Origin: Apostichopus japonicus
Taxonomy: Eukaryota > Echinodermata > Holothuroidea > Aspidochirotida > Stichopodidae
DNA: 64,000 nt
NCBI RefSeq assembly: GCF_037975245.1
Contig: NC_092575.1
Span: forward strand, 21,971,841 to 22,035,840
Reading direction: 5' to 3'
Part shown: one piece after another, positions 20,477 through 33,600 of the stretch
How positions within the stretch are numbered: the first letter of the stretch is position 1
Layout: the number at the start of each line of letters is the position of its first letter
Program-made: the position numbers and the translations under genes
Notes under the pieces: generated by a model
Databases searched by the model: none
The model's input: only the letters and a program-made list of their open reading frames with translations
Told to the model about the DNA's origin: nothing

Positions 20477-23400
20477 TTACATGTCCGTGTCCTCCTCAGT
20501 CACTTCAATAGCTGTGCTATTGGAACAGGCATCACCACGACATTCACCACAGGCATTTGTACATTTCAGGCCATGCTTTCTGCAGCTGCATCTGTTTGTG
20601 GAGCAGTCCCCTTTACACTGGCACCTTATCAACTTGAGAATATTGTCAGGGGCAGGCTGACAGTCCATTGTTCTAGGCATAAGTTTGCCCTGTAGATCCT
20701 GCCATCCCCAATCTACTGCCCTCAATACACAGTCCTCATCCTTTGACATCCAACATTTAGCTTGGTAAAAGGCTCGATATATGTGGTACATTCCGGCATC
20801 CAGTGTGGGTGGAAGATTTTGTATCTCTACGCTGGAAGCACACCTCACTACTTTTTCCTTGAACTTCCTTATCCTCAGTGAATCTAAGGACTCTGTGTTC
20901 TTGCCTCCGTATAATTCTACTAGGACCTTCTCCCCCGAGGTTTTCATCTCCTCACGAGTGGAACAATCCAACACTTGCTCCAGCTGCTTTGCAAACGAAG
21001 TGTTTGACATCGCCTTTTTGAGAGGTAGTCCCTTACCAATCCCGTACAATCTCGAAGTTGTGTCACAACCTCCAATGGCATGGATGATGGGTAACAGGAA
21101 GCACAGCTTTTCACCCAGAGAAGTCTGCAAAGCATTGATCTGCCACTCTCTAATTTTAGTGTTTTTATCTGGTTTCACTGCTTTGTCCGATCGAAATGTC
21201 AACTCATCCATGTCCTCTTCAGCATGGTGACAAAGTCCAGAAGGTCGGTGTCTTCTCCGATAACATGTGTAGCACCAATTTTTGCGCACTTCACCCCAGT
21301 CAATGCAATCAAAAGATCAGCGTCACCTTTGGAGTGCAATGTTTTGATACCCTGGGTTAGGAGTTTTTCAGACAGGAAATTGATGAATTTCTGCTTATTT
21401 TCGATGTTTGCCAAAAAGTGTTCCTTCTTCGACTTTAGCGCCATGCTGCCATTGAAGAACACCTGTGGACCAACTGCACCCTTTGATCGCCTGAGATGAG
21501 TCAAATATTTTGTGGAGCTGTCTGTTTCATATCCATCGAAAACGACAATTGGATTTGCAAACGTGTTCACATACTTGACGTACGTAGAAGCTATGGAGTC
21601 AAACGTTTCACCCCTTTTCCAGGGAAATCTATGTAAAAGAGAACCTCCATCGAGGACATTGTACACTGGTTTACTATCACGCGTCTGCTGGACTTCATTT
21701 GATGAAGTGGACGGTAGCGCATCAGCCAGTTGTGGCTTGTTTGCTTGGCGGAGAAGACCGTGTTTATCAAACAATGCTGTCGGTTGCGCAGAAAGTTCAT
21801 ATTTCAATAGATCGTCCAAGCTATAGTCACTGTTGTTAGCTAGAATTAGCAGCCTCTGAAAGAGAAGCTGAGGGTCAATTTTCAGTTTTTCGCCATCCAC
21901 AACCAGCTGTTTCAGTCCCATTCTTTCTATTTGTTCCTTCCTTATGAAGACAAAGTCAAATGCGTTTTGTCCCATCATTTTGTCCAAGATAGCTTCTCCG
22001 ACTTTCCTTGCTTCATGTGGGTTACACGAGGCACTTGCAGTCACGCCAGTGGCTACGCTGTGCAATGCTCCTTCTTCTGACACGAATGGGTTGTAGTCAT
22101 TGAGGTACTGGAAGATCTCGTAAGTGTCTTTATGATCGCGTTCCTTCCGTGCAACAAAAAGGTCCTTATGCTGATCACTAGTACTGTATGTTGCACCTGT
22201 AAGTTCCTGCATCGATTCATTGATGTCAGCACAGGCGGGCATTGCAAGAAGCCAGCGTGTCCGCTTCTTCTCTTCCATACCCCGGCCTCTTGTTAAACCC
22301 CCTGTGGTTTTGATTGTCCGCATAAGAGCCTGTTCGATGACTAGGTCACTAGGCAACCCAGCCCAGAATCGGTCACTGCGCCGGATGACAAAAAGACCAG
22401 AACTGAACCTGTTGTAGACATAAGGGTTTGTTTCTTTCAATTCCAGCATATCCTGAAGATGGATCTGCACTGATTTCACGTAGTGGTTGTGTCCAGATGC
22501 GGCAAGATAGGGATGCATGTCCTGGAGACACCTCAGGTACAACTGAAAGTCACCCGTTCTTTGAGATCTCAGAAACGTCTTCAGCAAATCCACCATTCCC
22601 ATGTACTGGATCCAAAGGTTTCCTGTTGGGAACTCAGACAAACGTTCTTTCTCTGCTCCCATTTTCTCCTTTATCCGGTCAAACACATCCTGCTGGCAAA
22701 CCACTTCGTCAGTCATCTCCTCTGCCAGGAAAGCATCACAGCATTTCAGGGCCTCCCGAAGGTCATCTGAGGTATCTGGGACGTCTTCCTCTTCTGAAAA
22801 ACCTGGTACATCATAGCATCGTGTTAAGAGGATCGCATTTAAAGCAGCGTCTACCAGGAAGTGTCCTCTAACAGCCCTTGCATATGCCTTTCCAACTAAC
22901 ATGTGCTCCACAGCATTGCCAGCATAAACTAGCTCCAGCGTTTCCTTCAGGCCCGATCCTTCCATTATGTGACCGATACTGCCAAGGTAACTCATTGCGG
23001 TGTGAAAACCCCCAAGTATCAGTATGATTGGCTTGAGAATGCTGGCTACGTCTTCATTCAGAATGATTGTTCTAGATTTCCACCAGAGAGGCTGGTCGAA
23101 TGTTATCACTGGAACTGTGCCTTGGCGATTGCTTTCAGTCGCAACGAAGTGGAGTGTAGAACAAATGCATGTCATATCATTTGGGTCAAGATCCAACATA
23201 GGAAGAAAGTGAACACTAGACTTTCCTGGATGGTCACCCTTGCGCAATGCCTGCATCATTCCACTCCAGCCTGGAAAACGTGGTCGAAGGGACCATGATA
23301 CTTTCCACAAAGTGTCCAGTTTTCCATGCTGTTCATTGGCTATTTCAACCAGGGGCAATTTCCTGAATACCAATGGAAGGCTCTTCCCTTTAAGGTATCT

Positions 23401-24900
23401 ATAGTAGCGAATTGCAATTTTGTTATCCTCCAGTCCACCTGCAGTTAAGAGGTTGGTTAGTCGCGGAATAGCAACTTTTTTTTTTGGCATACCTGGGGTC
23501 ATTGTCATTATGATGCCCATTGCATGGACTGTACCGCGTCCATCTAAAGTCCTCAGATTATGGTCGACATTGTCGGCTATGTACTGACCAAAGTGTCCAG
23601 CTACCGGAATACCTGTGCCCTTGAAACAAGCCGCACTTGATTCAAAGTTCAGTACCTCTGAATAGGACACGCATAGCCCATGATTATTCAAACTATCAAT
23701 TAAGAACCGCGATCCGTACTGGTGGTGCATTTGAACACCAAGACCTAAGGGAATAGGAGCCAGAACAATCCTTGGTCTGGACATTTGAACAATGCATTGT
23801 CCAAGGGTAGCAACTTTGAGATCCTTAGTCTTTCCTGTTAGAACACGGTCCAGAAATGTGCGCAACAAACCTGGGACATAATCCAGGTTATCTTCAAGTG
23901 AGCTTAACTTGTTACTATCGGGATAAGTCTCCTTTGAAGTTTGAATGCACTTGATTTCATTGCGAACGAGGTCTGCTGCAGTATTTACAATTTGCTGTTT
24001 TAGTTGATTTTCATCTGTCGACGGGGTATCATGAAATGTCTGCAGTATTTTGGCAGCTTTTGTTCGGAATGTGACCACATCTGGGCGCCCGTTTATATTG
24101 GTTATTACAACAGATTCACCTAAGTGCTGCTCAAGTTTCTGACGCATATATTTTGGGCTATATGCATCTGGGGTAATCTGGGACATTTTTCTCACAAGGT
24201 CTGTAACGGTAGTTTGCTCATCATCATCTTGTGTAAGGTCATCAACCACTTTGAAGAAGGCTTCTTTCCGTGACACATCGGACCTCCGGCCTGGTTTTGA
24301 TACACTGCGTTCCCTTCCATCACTTTGTTGGTACCGCAGAGGAATAGATAGGTTTTTAGAGCGAAAATTAACACTGCAGACATGATGATAGAGAGCGTCC
24401 GCAGCCGGTAAGTCTATTGCGTTACTTATTCTATACCTTACATCTTCAGCCCAGCTATCATCATCACCCCGCTCATCACATGCCTGAATGATAGATTTCT
24501 GAAAGTCGTATGTCCTTACTAGAAAATAGTCTCGTTTCTTTCTTTCTGTTGTAAGAATCTTTGTACCACAAAGGAAGCAGTGGTCTTGAAATGAAAATTC
24601 TGGCGTTCGAGCGCGAAGGCGGGGTGGCTGTGCAGGCATATTATCCCCTGATGCCTTTCTTTTAGCGGTGGCTATTTTGCGTCTATCGATGTGAATCTGC
24701 CTGCATAACGTGTGAAGTTCTTTCCCTTCCGAAACTTGGAGAGAGGGAGTTCCACGGGCTTCACTGGCTTCATTGAAAGTCCTCACAGCGCGAGCCTGTT
24801 GGATCTTGACTGTTGGCTGTCCATTCCTAAGGCTTTCACGGCAGAGGATACAGATCTCATCCGAAGCACCGCTGGCCAGCTCCTGCTGTTCGTGGTCCAT
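20477..24900 (-). pseudogene. Academ-like transposase with XPG/PIN nuclease and CXC tail, one frameshift
   Basis: About 1,474 residues if one base is restored near 21,228. The start at 24,900 (MDHEQQ) follows directly on a ttatttcag acceptor, so a non-coding first exon is likely. Order: an N-terminal Cys-rich region (ICILCRESL; HCFLCGT; HHVCSVNF); a large central region with GVQMHHQYGSRFL, TFDQPLWW and LGGFHTAMSYLGSIGH, the probable transposase core; then a PIN/XPG-like nuclease (IVVFDGYE, KGDADLLI, VIGEDTDLL, HAIGGCDTTSRLYGIGKG); and a tesmin/TSO1-like Cys-rich CXC end (IRCQCKGDC, RCSCRKHGLKC). The frame breaks just after GEDTDLLDFV, between two nuclease motifs. Everything else is open, so loss was recent or a base-calling error. 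Similar large proteins are multicopy in cnidarians, molluscs and echinoderms (recalled family knowledge). Confidence 0.75.
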
Positions 24901-25614
24901 CTGAAATAAAATGTAATGTTTTAGTAAAATACATGTATTCATGTTTTTTCCAAACACGGCATTATATAATATATAGGGTGATGCGCTTAACAGCGCCCTA
25001 GCAAAATAAAATATAAGAAAAAAAAGAAAATGCACTTAAAAAGGGGTAAACAAGTAAAGATATATGTAACAACTCTCACAAGGCACAATATGTCTACAAC
25101 ATGTCACAACTTTGAGTTCAAAACCCCTCACTACAACGAAAACAGCAAAATCTGCCTACTGACTAAACCTACATAACGTGATGGCACGTACAGGCATCCG
25201 TACTTCAAATGACAATGGGGAATTCCCTGTTGCTGATCACTCGACCAGGCCTGCCACTACCTGAGTAAAACAATTACAAATACTTACAACCTATAATAAT
25301 CACTTACTCTACTTTGTCGACATAATAAATATATGGCTTAAGACTAAATTTGCGTAAATCACTCAAAATATGCACCAATGACCAACCAATACCAACATAT
25401 GCAAAACTTTCCTAACAAATAAGCCTAAGCTTGAACAAGTGCAAACTACATGCTCCCGAACATGACTATACTCAACTCCCCTTAGCAAACAAACCCGTAG
25501 GAAGCGAGAAAAAGAACAAAACAACATACCATTAAATCTGAGCATATCTCTGAAGTCTAAACATAAACAAACTTCGAATGTTCTGCGGCACTGTTGATGA
25601 AACGTGCTAAAAAA

Positions 25615-26341
25615 GGCGTAGGAGCCTAATTTGATTTAGGGGGGCAGTAACGACTTGCCCGAAAAATATAACCAAGCTTTTTGCGCGCTCCGCGCGCGAT
25701 CAACATGTTAATGTGCATATAATATAGGTATTCATCGGTAATTATATCACATGTCACTAACTGATGAATACTATATGATATGCACATTACGACGTAAAAC
25801 GCGCGCGGGGCGCGCGAAAAATTTTGGTTATATTTTCCGTGTTATTACCCTTCCACATTGGTTTTAATTATTGGGGAAGTCGTTACAATAATAACGATAA
25901 TAACAATATCAGTTAATATCAGTTAAAGTATTGAAAAACACATTGCAAATTACTCTTCTTTCAGTAGGTGCCCGAAAAATTCTCAGCATATTGCCCGAAT
26001 TTTCACACAAAAAATTGAAAAACACAACTGCAAATTTTTCTTCTTTCAGTAGGTGCCAAGGGCCAGTGAAAAATGTGGAGGGGCGGAACTATCATTCCGC
26101 CCCCCCCCCCCCCGCTTCGCAAGTCAGAAAACCCCTTTTTCATTTCCAAATGAGAAAAAAAATCTCATTTGGAGCACCAAATTGCATCTAAGGCCAGGTG
26201 AAAATACAAAATTAAGTTTACAAAATGGAGTGAGTGTTGAAGTGTGCTATATTGCACCAAATTGCATCTGAGGCCACCTCCCCCAGGCCGGCCATCAGTC
26301 TTCAGCCCCCCCCCCCCCACTCAAAAGTACCTTCCTACGCC
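25615..26341. mobile_element. MITE nested inside the Academ-like element
   Basis: About 727 bp with ends GGCGTAGGAG and its inverse (CTTCCTACGCC), long C runs and GCGCGCG patches. A partial second copy follows to about 26,440, sharing GCCCGAAAAATTCTCAGC. A relative lies in opposite orientation at about 36,090-36,530. Confidence 0.6.
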
Positions 26342-26599
26342 ACTGGTAGGTGCCCGAAAAATTCTCAGCATATTGCCCGAATTTTCACCCAAAAAAAATG
26401 GTTGGGGGGATGCAGCCCCCCGCCTCCTACCCCTATGCATACAAGGTTAGTCCTCTGTGGATGTGTCTATTACTAGCGTAATACCGAAGAAGAATTTGTG
26501 TGACTGAATTTCCCGAAAGTTTGCCTGCTGGTTTGTTAGAAATGATCTCCATTACCAGGTCCGTTACGGGAACTTGGATAATACCTACCGCACAAGGAA

Positions 26600-26946
26600 T
26601 TTTCAGTAAAAATCAAGGATTACGTCATGACATGACGTAATACTACGTCATAGTGACGTCATATCATGACGGAATTAGCCTTATTTGATAGATTGATATC
26701 ACATTCCTATCTGTTGGCAATACATTTATGGGCCCTAAAACCACCCAGAAAAAAGTTTCTGTACATTGAGTCCTGACATGGCGGCCATCTTGAATTTATG
26801 CAAATTAGGGCCCTTAGGGGGGATAACTTTGAGATAACTTTTGATATGATGTAGAGGGGACTCTGGGGAACTATTTAAAACAAAAAAAACCTTCTGAAGC
26901 AATTTGTTCTAGGTTCGGCCATATTCAGCATAGTTTGACTGGACTA
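26600..26946 (-). repeat. Right terminal inverted repeat of the Academ-like element
   Basis: Inverse of the left arm, including GACGTCATATCATGACGG and the TTTGACTGGACTA end; followed by the TAT duplication. Confidence 0.8.
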
Positions 26947-29900
26947 TATTAATAAATACAATACATTTTCACAAAGATTGTTACATGCTAAGGAGGATAC
27001 CAAAACTTTCTAATTGGAGCAAATGTTTTGCCATGTTGCAGGTTTCCATTGAATGGTATAAAGCCCTCAACATTAAAAGAAATGTTTAAATGTGATTACC
27101 TCAGCTGCCTCATCTGTTGTTGCTTCTGTTTCCCTAAATCTTTTCATGGGAGGTGCAGAACTGGTGGAGGGAAGATTAGCATAATCTTGAGTATCATCTT
27201 CCTCAGAAATTACATCAGTATCTGAATTGCTGTCTATTTTAACCCTTGCAGCTGCTGGAGATACTAAATAAAAGAAAATCTGCTGTTAAGCACATAGCTA
27301 GAGATAGGTGAACACATTTCTTGTAATGAATAGGAATGTGCATTTTCTAACAATCCATGAACTGATAACCGGTCAAATTTTTCAATCGGTTAACCAGTAA
27401 TCAATCCTACAACCACACAAAAAATGGCAATTAATGTAACACATTGATTTCAAAACTTCACAGAACTAGCCGTAAGAACCAGACATTAAAACTGCCGCAG
27501 AGCTGCTACCCCTTAGTTGCAATTAAGTCTTATCTGTTTTGCTGTACTTGCATATACCCTCACTACATGAGACATTTCTTCAAATCTTCTGTGTTTTGCG
27601 TTTGGGAATTGCCAAAATTATGGGAAAACAGTACAACGCTGATAAACTGCAGTCAAAATTCAACGTTCAACCCTTGTTATCTTGACCATATGATTGTGAC
27701 TGCCACTGTATAAACTATGCTTACATACTACTCTCAATGTGGTATGGAAAGTAAACAAAATTCCCAATTTGAAATGCTGGGGATCAAGGAGCCAGTCTGA
27801 GGTGTTATCCACCAAACGAGGCAAAAACAACAACAAATGTCATTTTTGAGGAACCTCTGGGATCTTTTCTGTGACAAAAGGTATAGGCTTATTCCTAATT
27901 AAGGAAATGTTGTCAGAGATCCCACCACACTAACCTTCATTTTCCCATTGGAAACACATCTGGTTATTCATGTAAGCAGAGTATTTTGCGTTGTCTGTAG
28001 CTCCTTATTTGCCACTAACCCCACTTTTCACCTCTCTTTAACACCATGATGGCTGTGTTTGGCTCCATTTCAAGGAGAGGTACAAGAGAATCTTTATCAA
28101 ACTCTGCTCCATCCTCTCTATCCACAAGTATCACATCTTCAGCAATTTTGAATTTCTTCTTTGCTGTATCATATATGAAAGAAAATAGAATAAACCAGCA
28201 AGTATCATACTTTTGATTTAGTCATGCATATATACTTAAGTCTATTTTGTTAGGACTAAGCCCTGAAATAGGTCTGTACGCATTAAATTTAACAGCCCTT
28301 GACCTTGTATCATTAAATTTACTCCCTTAAGTTGGCCTGCACAGAGAGCGTCATGTCTAACTCATGCTCAAAGTCATTTTTCTCAGCAAATTGCATGTTT
28401 GCAAGATAGTATACAAACAGAAACATAGTGACCAAAAGTTGGGGCTTCATTTGTCTGAATTTGTAATTCAAATTGTAAAAACTGCTGATTTTTTATGAAT
28501 TTGCCCTAACGAGGCAATTAGCCAACATTTAATGGTAATAAAACTACCATATAGACTGCAATACATTCACCCTACACATGCCTTGCAGAAAAAGCCTACA
28601 GTGAAATCACTTAGACCTGCAGTACAAGTTTTACTTTGAAAATCAAGATTGACAATGTAAATATGTAATGAAGTGCTTCAAAATTATCTACTTTTTTGCC
28701 TTTCTAAGCATGTACGCTAGACATATGCTTCCTTTCGCAGTCAAAAGTTGGCCAAAACCAACATAAGAAACAAGCTTTACATAGTTTCTTTTAATCTAAG
28801 ATATGCAGTCTGTCATCAATTATATTGGAAATCATATAAGGCCTATCACATATTTGGTCTTTGTGTTGGCTAAATCTGCATCAAATGTTCTTGTGGATTA
28901 TTGAGGGATGCAAGCTACTAGGCATGAAATTTGATGCCCTATGGCTTTCCAGTGTAACAATTTCATTTAAGCCTACTAACTACTTATAATAAAAAGTCTA
29001 TTCATGAACACAGAGATGATTAGACATGCTCAACAGCAAGAGATTCAATGCAACTTATTTATTATGTCTTTCGACAGCAGCTTAATGCAGCACGAAACGA
29101 TTGAGAACCCACCTCAAAATTATATTGCTTGCATTATAATCAGTGTGATGATGACTGTGAGGCTATTTAAGGGCCTTACTCTAGTCTTAGCCTAGTTTTG
29201 TTGGTGGCCAATAGAACTGTAGGCCTCAACTTACAGTAGGGGTACGTCCTTATTAAGTTAAACTAGCTGGGGCGTAAACTATACATATAGGCTAGGTCAA
29301 GTCGTCGACGACCCTTTGAACTGGACTAGGCTACATCATACATGCATTATATTCGAGACTATGGAGTATGGAGTAGGCTAATGGTATAACTATCACTCTC
29401 CACTTCACATTGAATTAGTAAATGGGAAAGAAGTACTCTTAATTTAAAAGTGATACATATAATAGTGATACACAGCCCTGTTCAAGGGAAAGTAGTAATT
29501 AAACTGCCAGTTCTATAGGCTTACGCAATGATTTATAACGTTACAAATGATCTATAGGCCTAGGCTTTGGGCCTGTAGAGGCTATAGGGCCTTCGGCAAC
29601 AATTAGCCTAGGCCTAAGTTACGCAATAGGCTTCCGTTAGGCATCTGCCTATGATGAAGTTATGAAAGGCAACCTTCCCTTGCCTCCGTGGATTGCCTAT
29701 CATTTCACGAGAAAGTTAAAACCTATAGGCTATACACAGCTTATCTCCAAAAGAATGCATACCTGTTTCAATCAAATCTCTGAATTCCTTGAACACCACA
29801 ACTTTCCTTTCTTCATTTCGAAAATAAACGAACATATTGCCCCCTTCGTTTGCACCTCGTCTGCTTTGCGCAACTTTGGCTGTAACAGCTTCGCCGACAA

Positions 29901-30622
29901 TATCGATATGATAATTACTGCCACTACTATGGACCAATTAGGAGTCCCGATTTCTATGACATCATGTATTTACGCATTAAGGAGAGTAACTTGGAAAGGG
30001 ATTGGCTGAAACTTCTACCTGAACGAGGTTGAAGGTCAGATTGCATTCTCTTTGGTGTCAAATCAACACTGAATTCAACACCGACAAGCTAAATCCAAAA
30101 TGTTAACACCGGAGTTTTTGCAGTGTACTTAAGTAAAGTCGACATTTGGTGTAACCCCTTTCCTAAGGCATCCAAGTTTGACACATACTCAGGAAAGTTT
30201 GTGTTACCTTCATAATTACCACCAGTGGTCTTGTCAGGAAGGAAAAATCGTCATCGTAATCGTAATCGTTTTGTGACTGGCCGTCATAGACAGCCATTAC
30301 ACATAACAACTTCATGTATTACTTTTTAATACATCCTGTAAGGTTTTGGTTAGTTGTAAACCTCCATTGTCTGAAAATTCTGTGAGTGAATCGTAGAACC
30401 TACTTCACGTACAAATGCGGAGAAATTCAAAATTAATGATATGCACGTTCGTTGATCTATCTTCGAGGTCGCGGGGTCAGACATCCAACTGTAGTATCAG
30501 AGTTATCCATACGTATGTAACGACGGAAGTTCTTTCGTCAGTTGGTTATACTACTGCATTCATAGCACTACGTTCAAACGAACTGTGAGCTCCATTTTGA
30601 ATTTCGTTACATTAGAGCTATA

Positions 30623-30683
30623 ATGCATATCATCGGTGGAATCATTTGCGCTGCTTGTATATTTTCGTTGCAAGTCAATTCAG
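30623..30683 (+). CDS. Signal-peptide exon of the ApoL-tailed receptor
   Basis: MHIIGG, hydrophobic CAACIFSL, then QVNS plus G before gtaaatc. It lies 6.5 kb upstream of the first Ig exon; phase 1 matches. The upstream sequence resembles 60,380-60,500, another first-exon region. Confidence 0.75.
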
Positions 30684-33600
30684 GTAAATCAACTCACTTA
30701 ATAATAGTTAACTGTCTCTAATGTCAAAAAAACTTCTTCTGAAGTAACATCAAATATACAAGTTAATTTAGCGTCCATACATTATATGGCTCAACGTTTT
30801 ACTTTCCATTGAATTGTGATTTTTCAAGATTTACGCTTGATAATGATTTAATACTAATAATTAAATTAAATTATATATAAATATATACAGTATAAGCTGG
30901 GATAATCGAACACTTACAAACGTGAATCGGGCCAGTGCAACTTCCGCGTAGAAGAAAAGCGGTTGCGTCATTTGTCTTGTGATCGCCGCACAGGCGTGAA
31001 ACTCCCGTAACAACATGCTGTATAGGTTACCATATATGCATACTATAGTACGTACTTGCTCTACTTATATATATTGATCACTTTTGTGGTAGGAAGTGAA
31101 CAACTGAATCTTTGGTATCGTTAGATAGTTTGAGGCTTGAGCTATCACAATTTATACTGTGAATAACATATGCTACATTTGGTAAAATGACTACAAACCA
31201 TATGGCAAACACTCATAATGTATGCTAAGGGTGAGTATATAAAACGATCTGCATAAAAGCGAAACTAGAAGACAATTGATCAAAGGTCGCAATATATCCG
31301 TTCACATATACATACAACAATAAAAGGCTGTTTATGTAGGACATGTGACACGGTTATAGATCCCTCTCAAATTCATACAAGTGATTCATTTGGATGATAA
31401 TCTAAGAATATGAATCATTTCGGACGAAAAGCTTACTGTTTACTAATTAGCTTGATTAAGTCCCATTCACTACTCTCAAAACGGCTGAATTTGCTAGGCC
31501 TACGACAACTTTATTTATTGCTGTCTACAAATATGTAGCACAACTATATCACATCTTTATCACTCATAAAAAAATAAAGTGTTCAATAAAGCACTAATAG
31601 AGCTATTTTCTAGCAAGAGCCCAATGAAGGATTGCACCCAAGATGGAGCTCTTTAGTCACTTTGAAAGTGCTGAGTTGAGAATTTTCCAACAAAATATAA
31701 ATAGTTTATACAGAAAAGCATAAGTGAACGACAACATTTGTTAACATTTTCTTCTTTTATTGAAAATCCTATGTATACAAAAGTAGCAGAATGAACAAGT
31801 TTGTCAATTATTCTGCGTGTCTACAAAAGTTCAGAAAGGTATATTCAAAAGCAACAATTCAAATAAGTTTGTTTAAATCTATGAAAACCACGTGCAAAAC
31901 CACGTTAAATATGATATAAACTGAAGGAAGAACATTACATGAAATTACTGGACACTGCAAAAGTTTTACCCTGCCAGATTAACTTTTTATTGAGAAGCTA
32001 TGACAAACTGAGCAAAAACTGTAATTAAAAAACTACTCCTTGACGTGTGATTAATTTCGTTCAAAATATAGTATTGAGCTGTTTTGACCCCAAATATGCC
32101 AGATATTCAAAATATGGTCACCTTTGGTCAAATTTCTTACAATTTTTCAATTGCCACCCTGGAAGAAGTTCATCTTGTGTTCATGTAGAATGTCTGAGAA
32201 CTATCTGAAGAGTAAAAACCTCCAGCAAAGTACTATTTCAAAACTTTCAGCAATTACGGCATGCTATAATTTTGGGCCTACACAGACTACCTTTAAGGTC
32301 TGTGAACGGTTTCACATGTAATCTAGATTTTTCCTTTCATACAAAAAATTATTTCACTTGGGGCAGAAGATACAACTTTGAAAACTTCTTGGTTATTATT
32401 TTTGCCGAAGGCAGACTGAAGTAAACTATGCAGTCAAGCCTAAAGTTGGCGTGCGTGTTGAAATGTGTGCGAGTGTGGGTGAATGTGACAATCTAGCATG
32501 TAAACACGATATCTCAAGTCAGGTAAATACAGCAGATCTCATTTGTGCCAAGTGGATTACCCATAATGAGTATTAATCCTATTGTTAAACGTCCTATTTG
32601 GGTAAACATGAATCATAAAGTGAAAATCTCAAAAACCATTATCACTAGAACCTAAACACCAAGAAAGGTCATGCATGCTTCTTAATTAGCGTTATAATAG
32701 CAGTTTGTAGCAGGTGAAAGGCAATGGAATGCCTGCAGAGGTTAAACCTCCAAAATCCTATCATTGTGGAAGAGAGTCAAAGTTAATGTGAGGTAAAAAA
32801 TATTGAAGTCTGAAATGCTGTAACCAGTATCACGAGAAGTAACTGTTACTATATCTTTAAATTTGGTATAGGCAGCCCTTGAAGAGAAGATGGTCCCTAT
32901 TTTTGTCAATGGAGGTCAAATTCTAAAAGCATCGTAAGCACAGTACTTCGAAAAAATAAGTTTTGTAAACTGCAAACTTGATACAGATAGCCCTTGGTGA
33001 TTAAATGATCCCAAAAGTTGTATGATAAATTTCATTGGAGGTAAAGCAGAGGCAGCAGTCTTAATTAGTTTGATCACTGAAGAATTGAAAGTAGTCAATC
33101 TTATTGGCACTTATCATGTTCAATAAACAGTATTTTCTTCATTAACCAAATTATTAAAACTGACAGAAACCACAATGCACATGAATGATACTACTGTTAT
33201 AAGTTATTGCAGGAATGTTGTTTTACAACTTTCTAATCTATGCAGCAATCTCTAGTTTAAAGAAAAAGATACTTACTGGCTGGTTATAAAAACAAACCTA
33301 GATGTTTTTTCTCTCTGCTGTACTTCCCTTTCTTTCTTGTATTAAAAGAGGGAAGCAGGTGTGTAAGGCAACGCAGTCCATACAAGGTACAGAGCTCCAA
33401 AAGTAACAAAGGAATTTTTGGGATGTAATTAATCTGATACAAGTTGACCGAAGTCTTGACCCCTTATGGCTTGATACACTTTCAAGATTGTGTAATTGCT
33501 TTGTTTTTTCGCCAGTTGAAAAAACAAATTACGGCTATATGAACATCTCCTTCCTTCCGTTTTATTTCAGTCAAACAAACCAATGTTAGTATGATATATT

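Larger units (their letters stand above)
20003..26946 (-). mobile_element. Academ-like DNA transposon, nearly complete
   Basis: 6.94 kb bounded by long inverted repeats of roughly 300 bp (20,003-20,330 versus 26,600-26,946; outer ends TAGTCCAGTCAAA) and flanked by an exact TAT on both sides. Academ elements make 3-4 bp target duplications and the AcademX lineage fuses the transposase to an XPG-type nuclease; both fit. It encodes one large minus-strand protein broken by one frameshift, and it sits in an intron of the CIDE-N/SAMD3-like gene of the larger CACTG element. Confidence 0.7.
16878..29835 (-). pseudogene. Transposon-borne CIDE-N / SAMD3-like gene, decayed
   Basis: Five minus-strand exons: 29,763-29,835, 28,020-28,163 and 27,100-27,263 (in phase), 17,377-17,740, and 16,878-17,043 with stop. 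Exons 1-2 spell a CIDE-N-like fold split by an intron: VVVFKEFRDLIET then DVILVDREDGAEFD and AIMVLKRGEKW. Exon 3 is acidic and low complexity. Exon 4 has VRRNMVNAMN and HIIEEFPQFK, resembling the family annotated as SAMD3-like in aquatic animals. The last exon has LFYKPLFHG and LVDFKPLSLLRIQ. Exon 4 contains a run of seven A that puts its two halves in different frames, and exon 4 exits phase 0 whereas the last exon enters phase 2, so at least one exon is missing. The gene starts just inside the right end of the CACTG element, which suggests the element carries it. Function unknown. Confidence 0.5.
15965..30125 (-). mobile_element. Giant CACTG-ended DNA transposon, host of nested insertions
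   Basis: The left end CACTGCAAAAACTCGGGTG at 15,965 is matched by its inverse at 30,125 (CACCGGAGTTTTTGCAGTG), with TA directly outside both ends. Subterminal GGTGTTAAA-type repeats follow each end (many at 15,980-16,240, fewer at 30,050-30,110). CACTG-type ends with 2-3 bp duplications are typical of CACTA/Mirage/Chapaev-like elements. It carries broken exons of a CIDE-N/SAMD3-like gene and contains a complete Academ-like element at 20,003-26,946. Net length without that insertion is about 7.2 kb. Confidence 0.6.

Noticed and set aside
20781-21230. Long plus-strand ORFs opposite the Academ-like protein
   Set aside because: Antisense shadows of the coding strand; no independent motifs.
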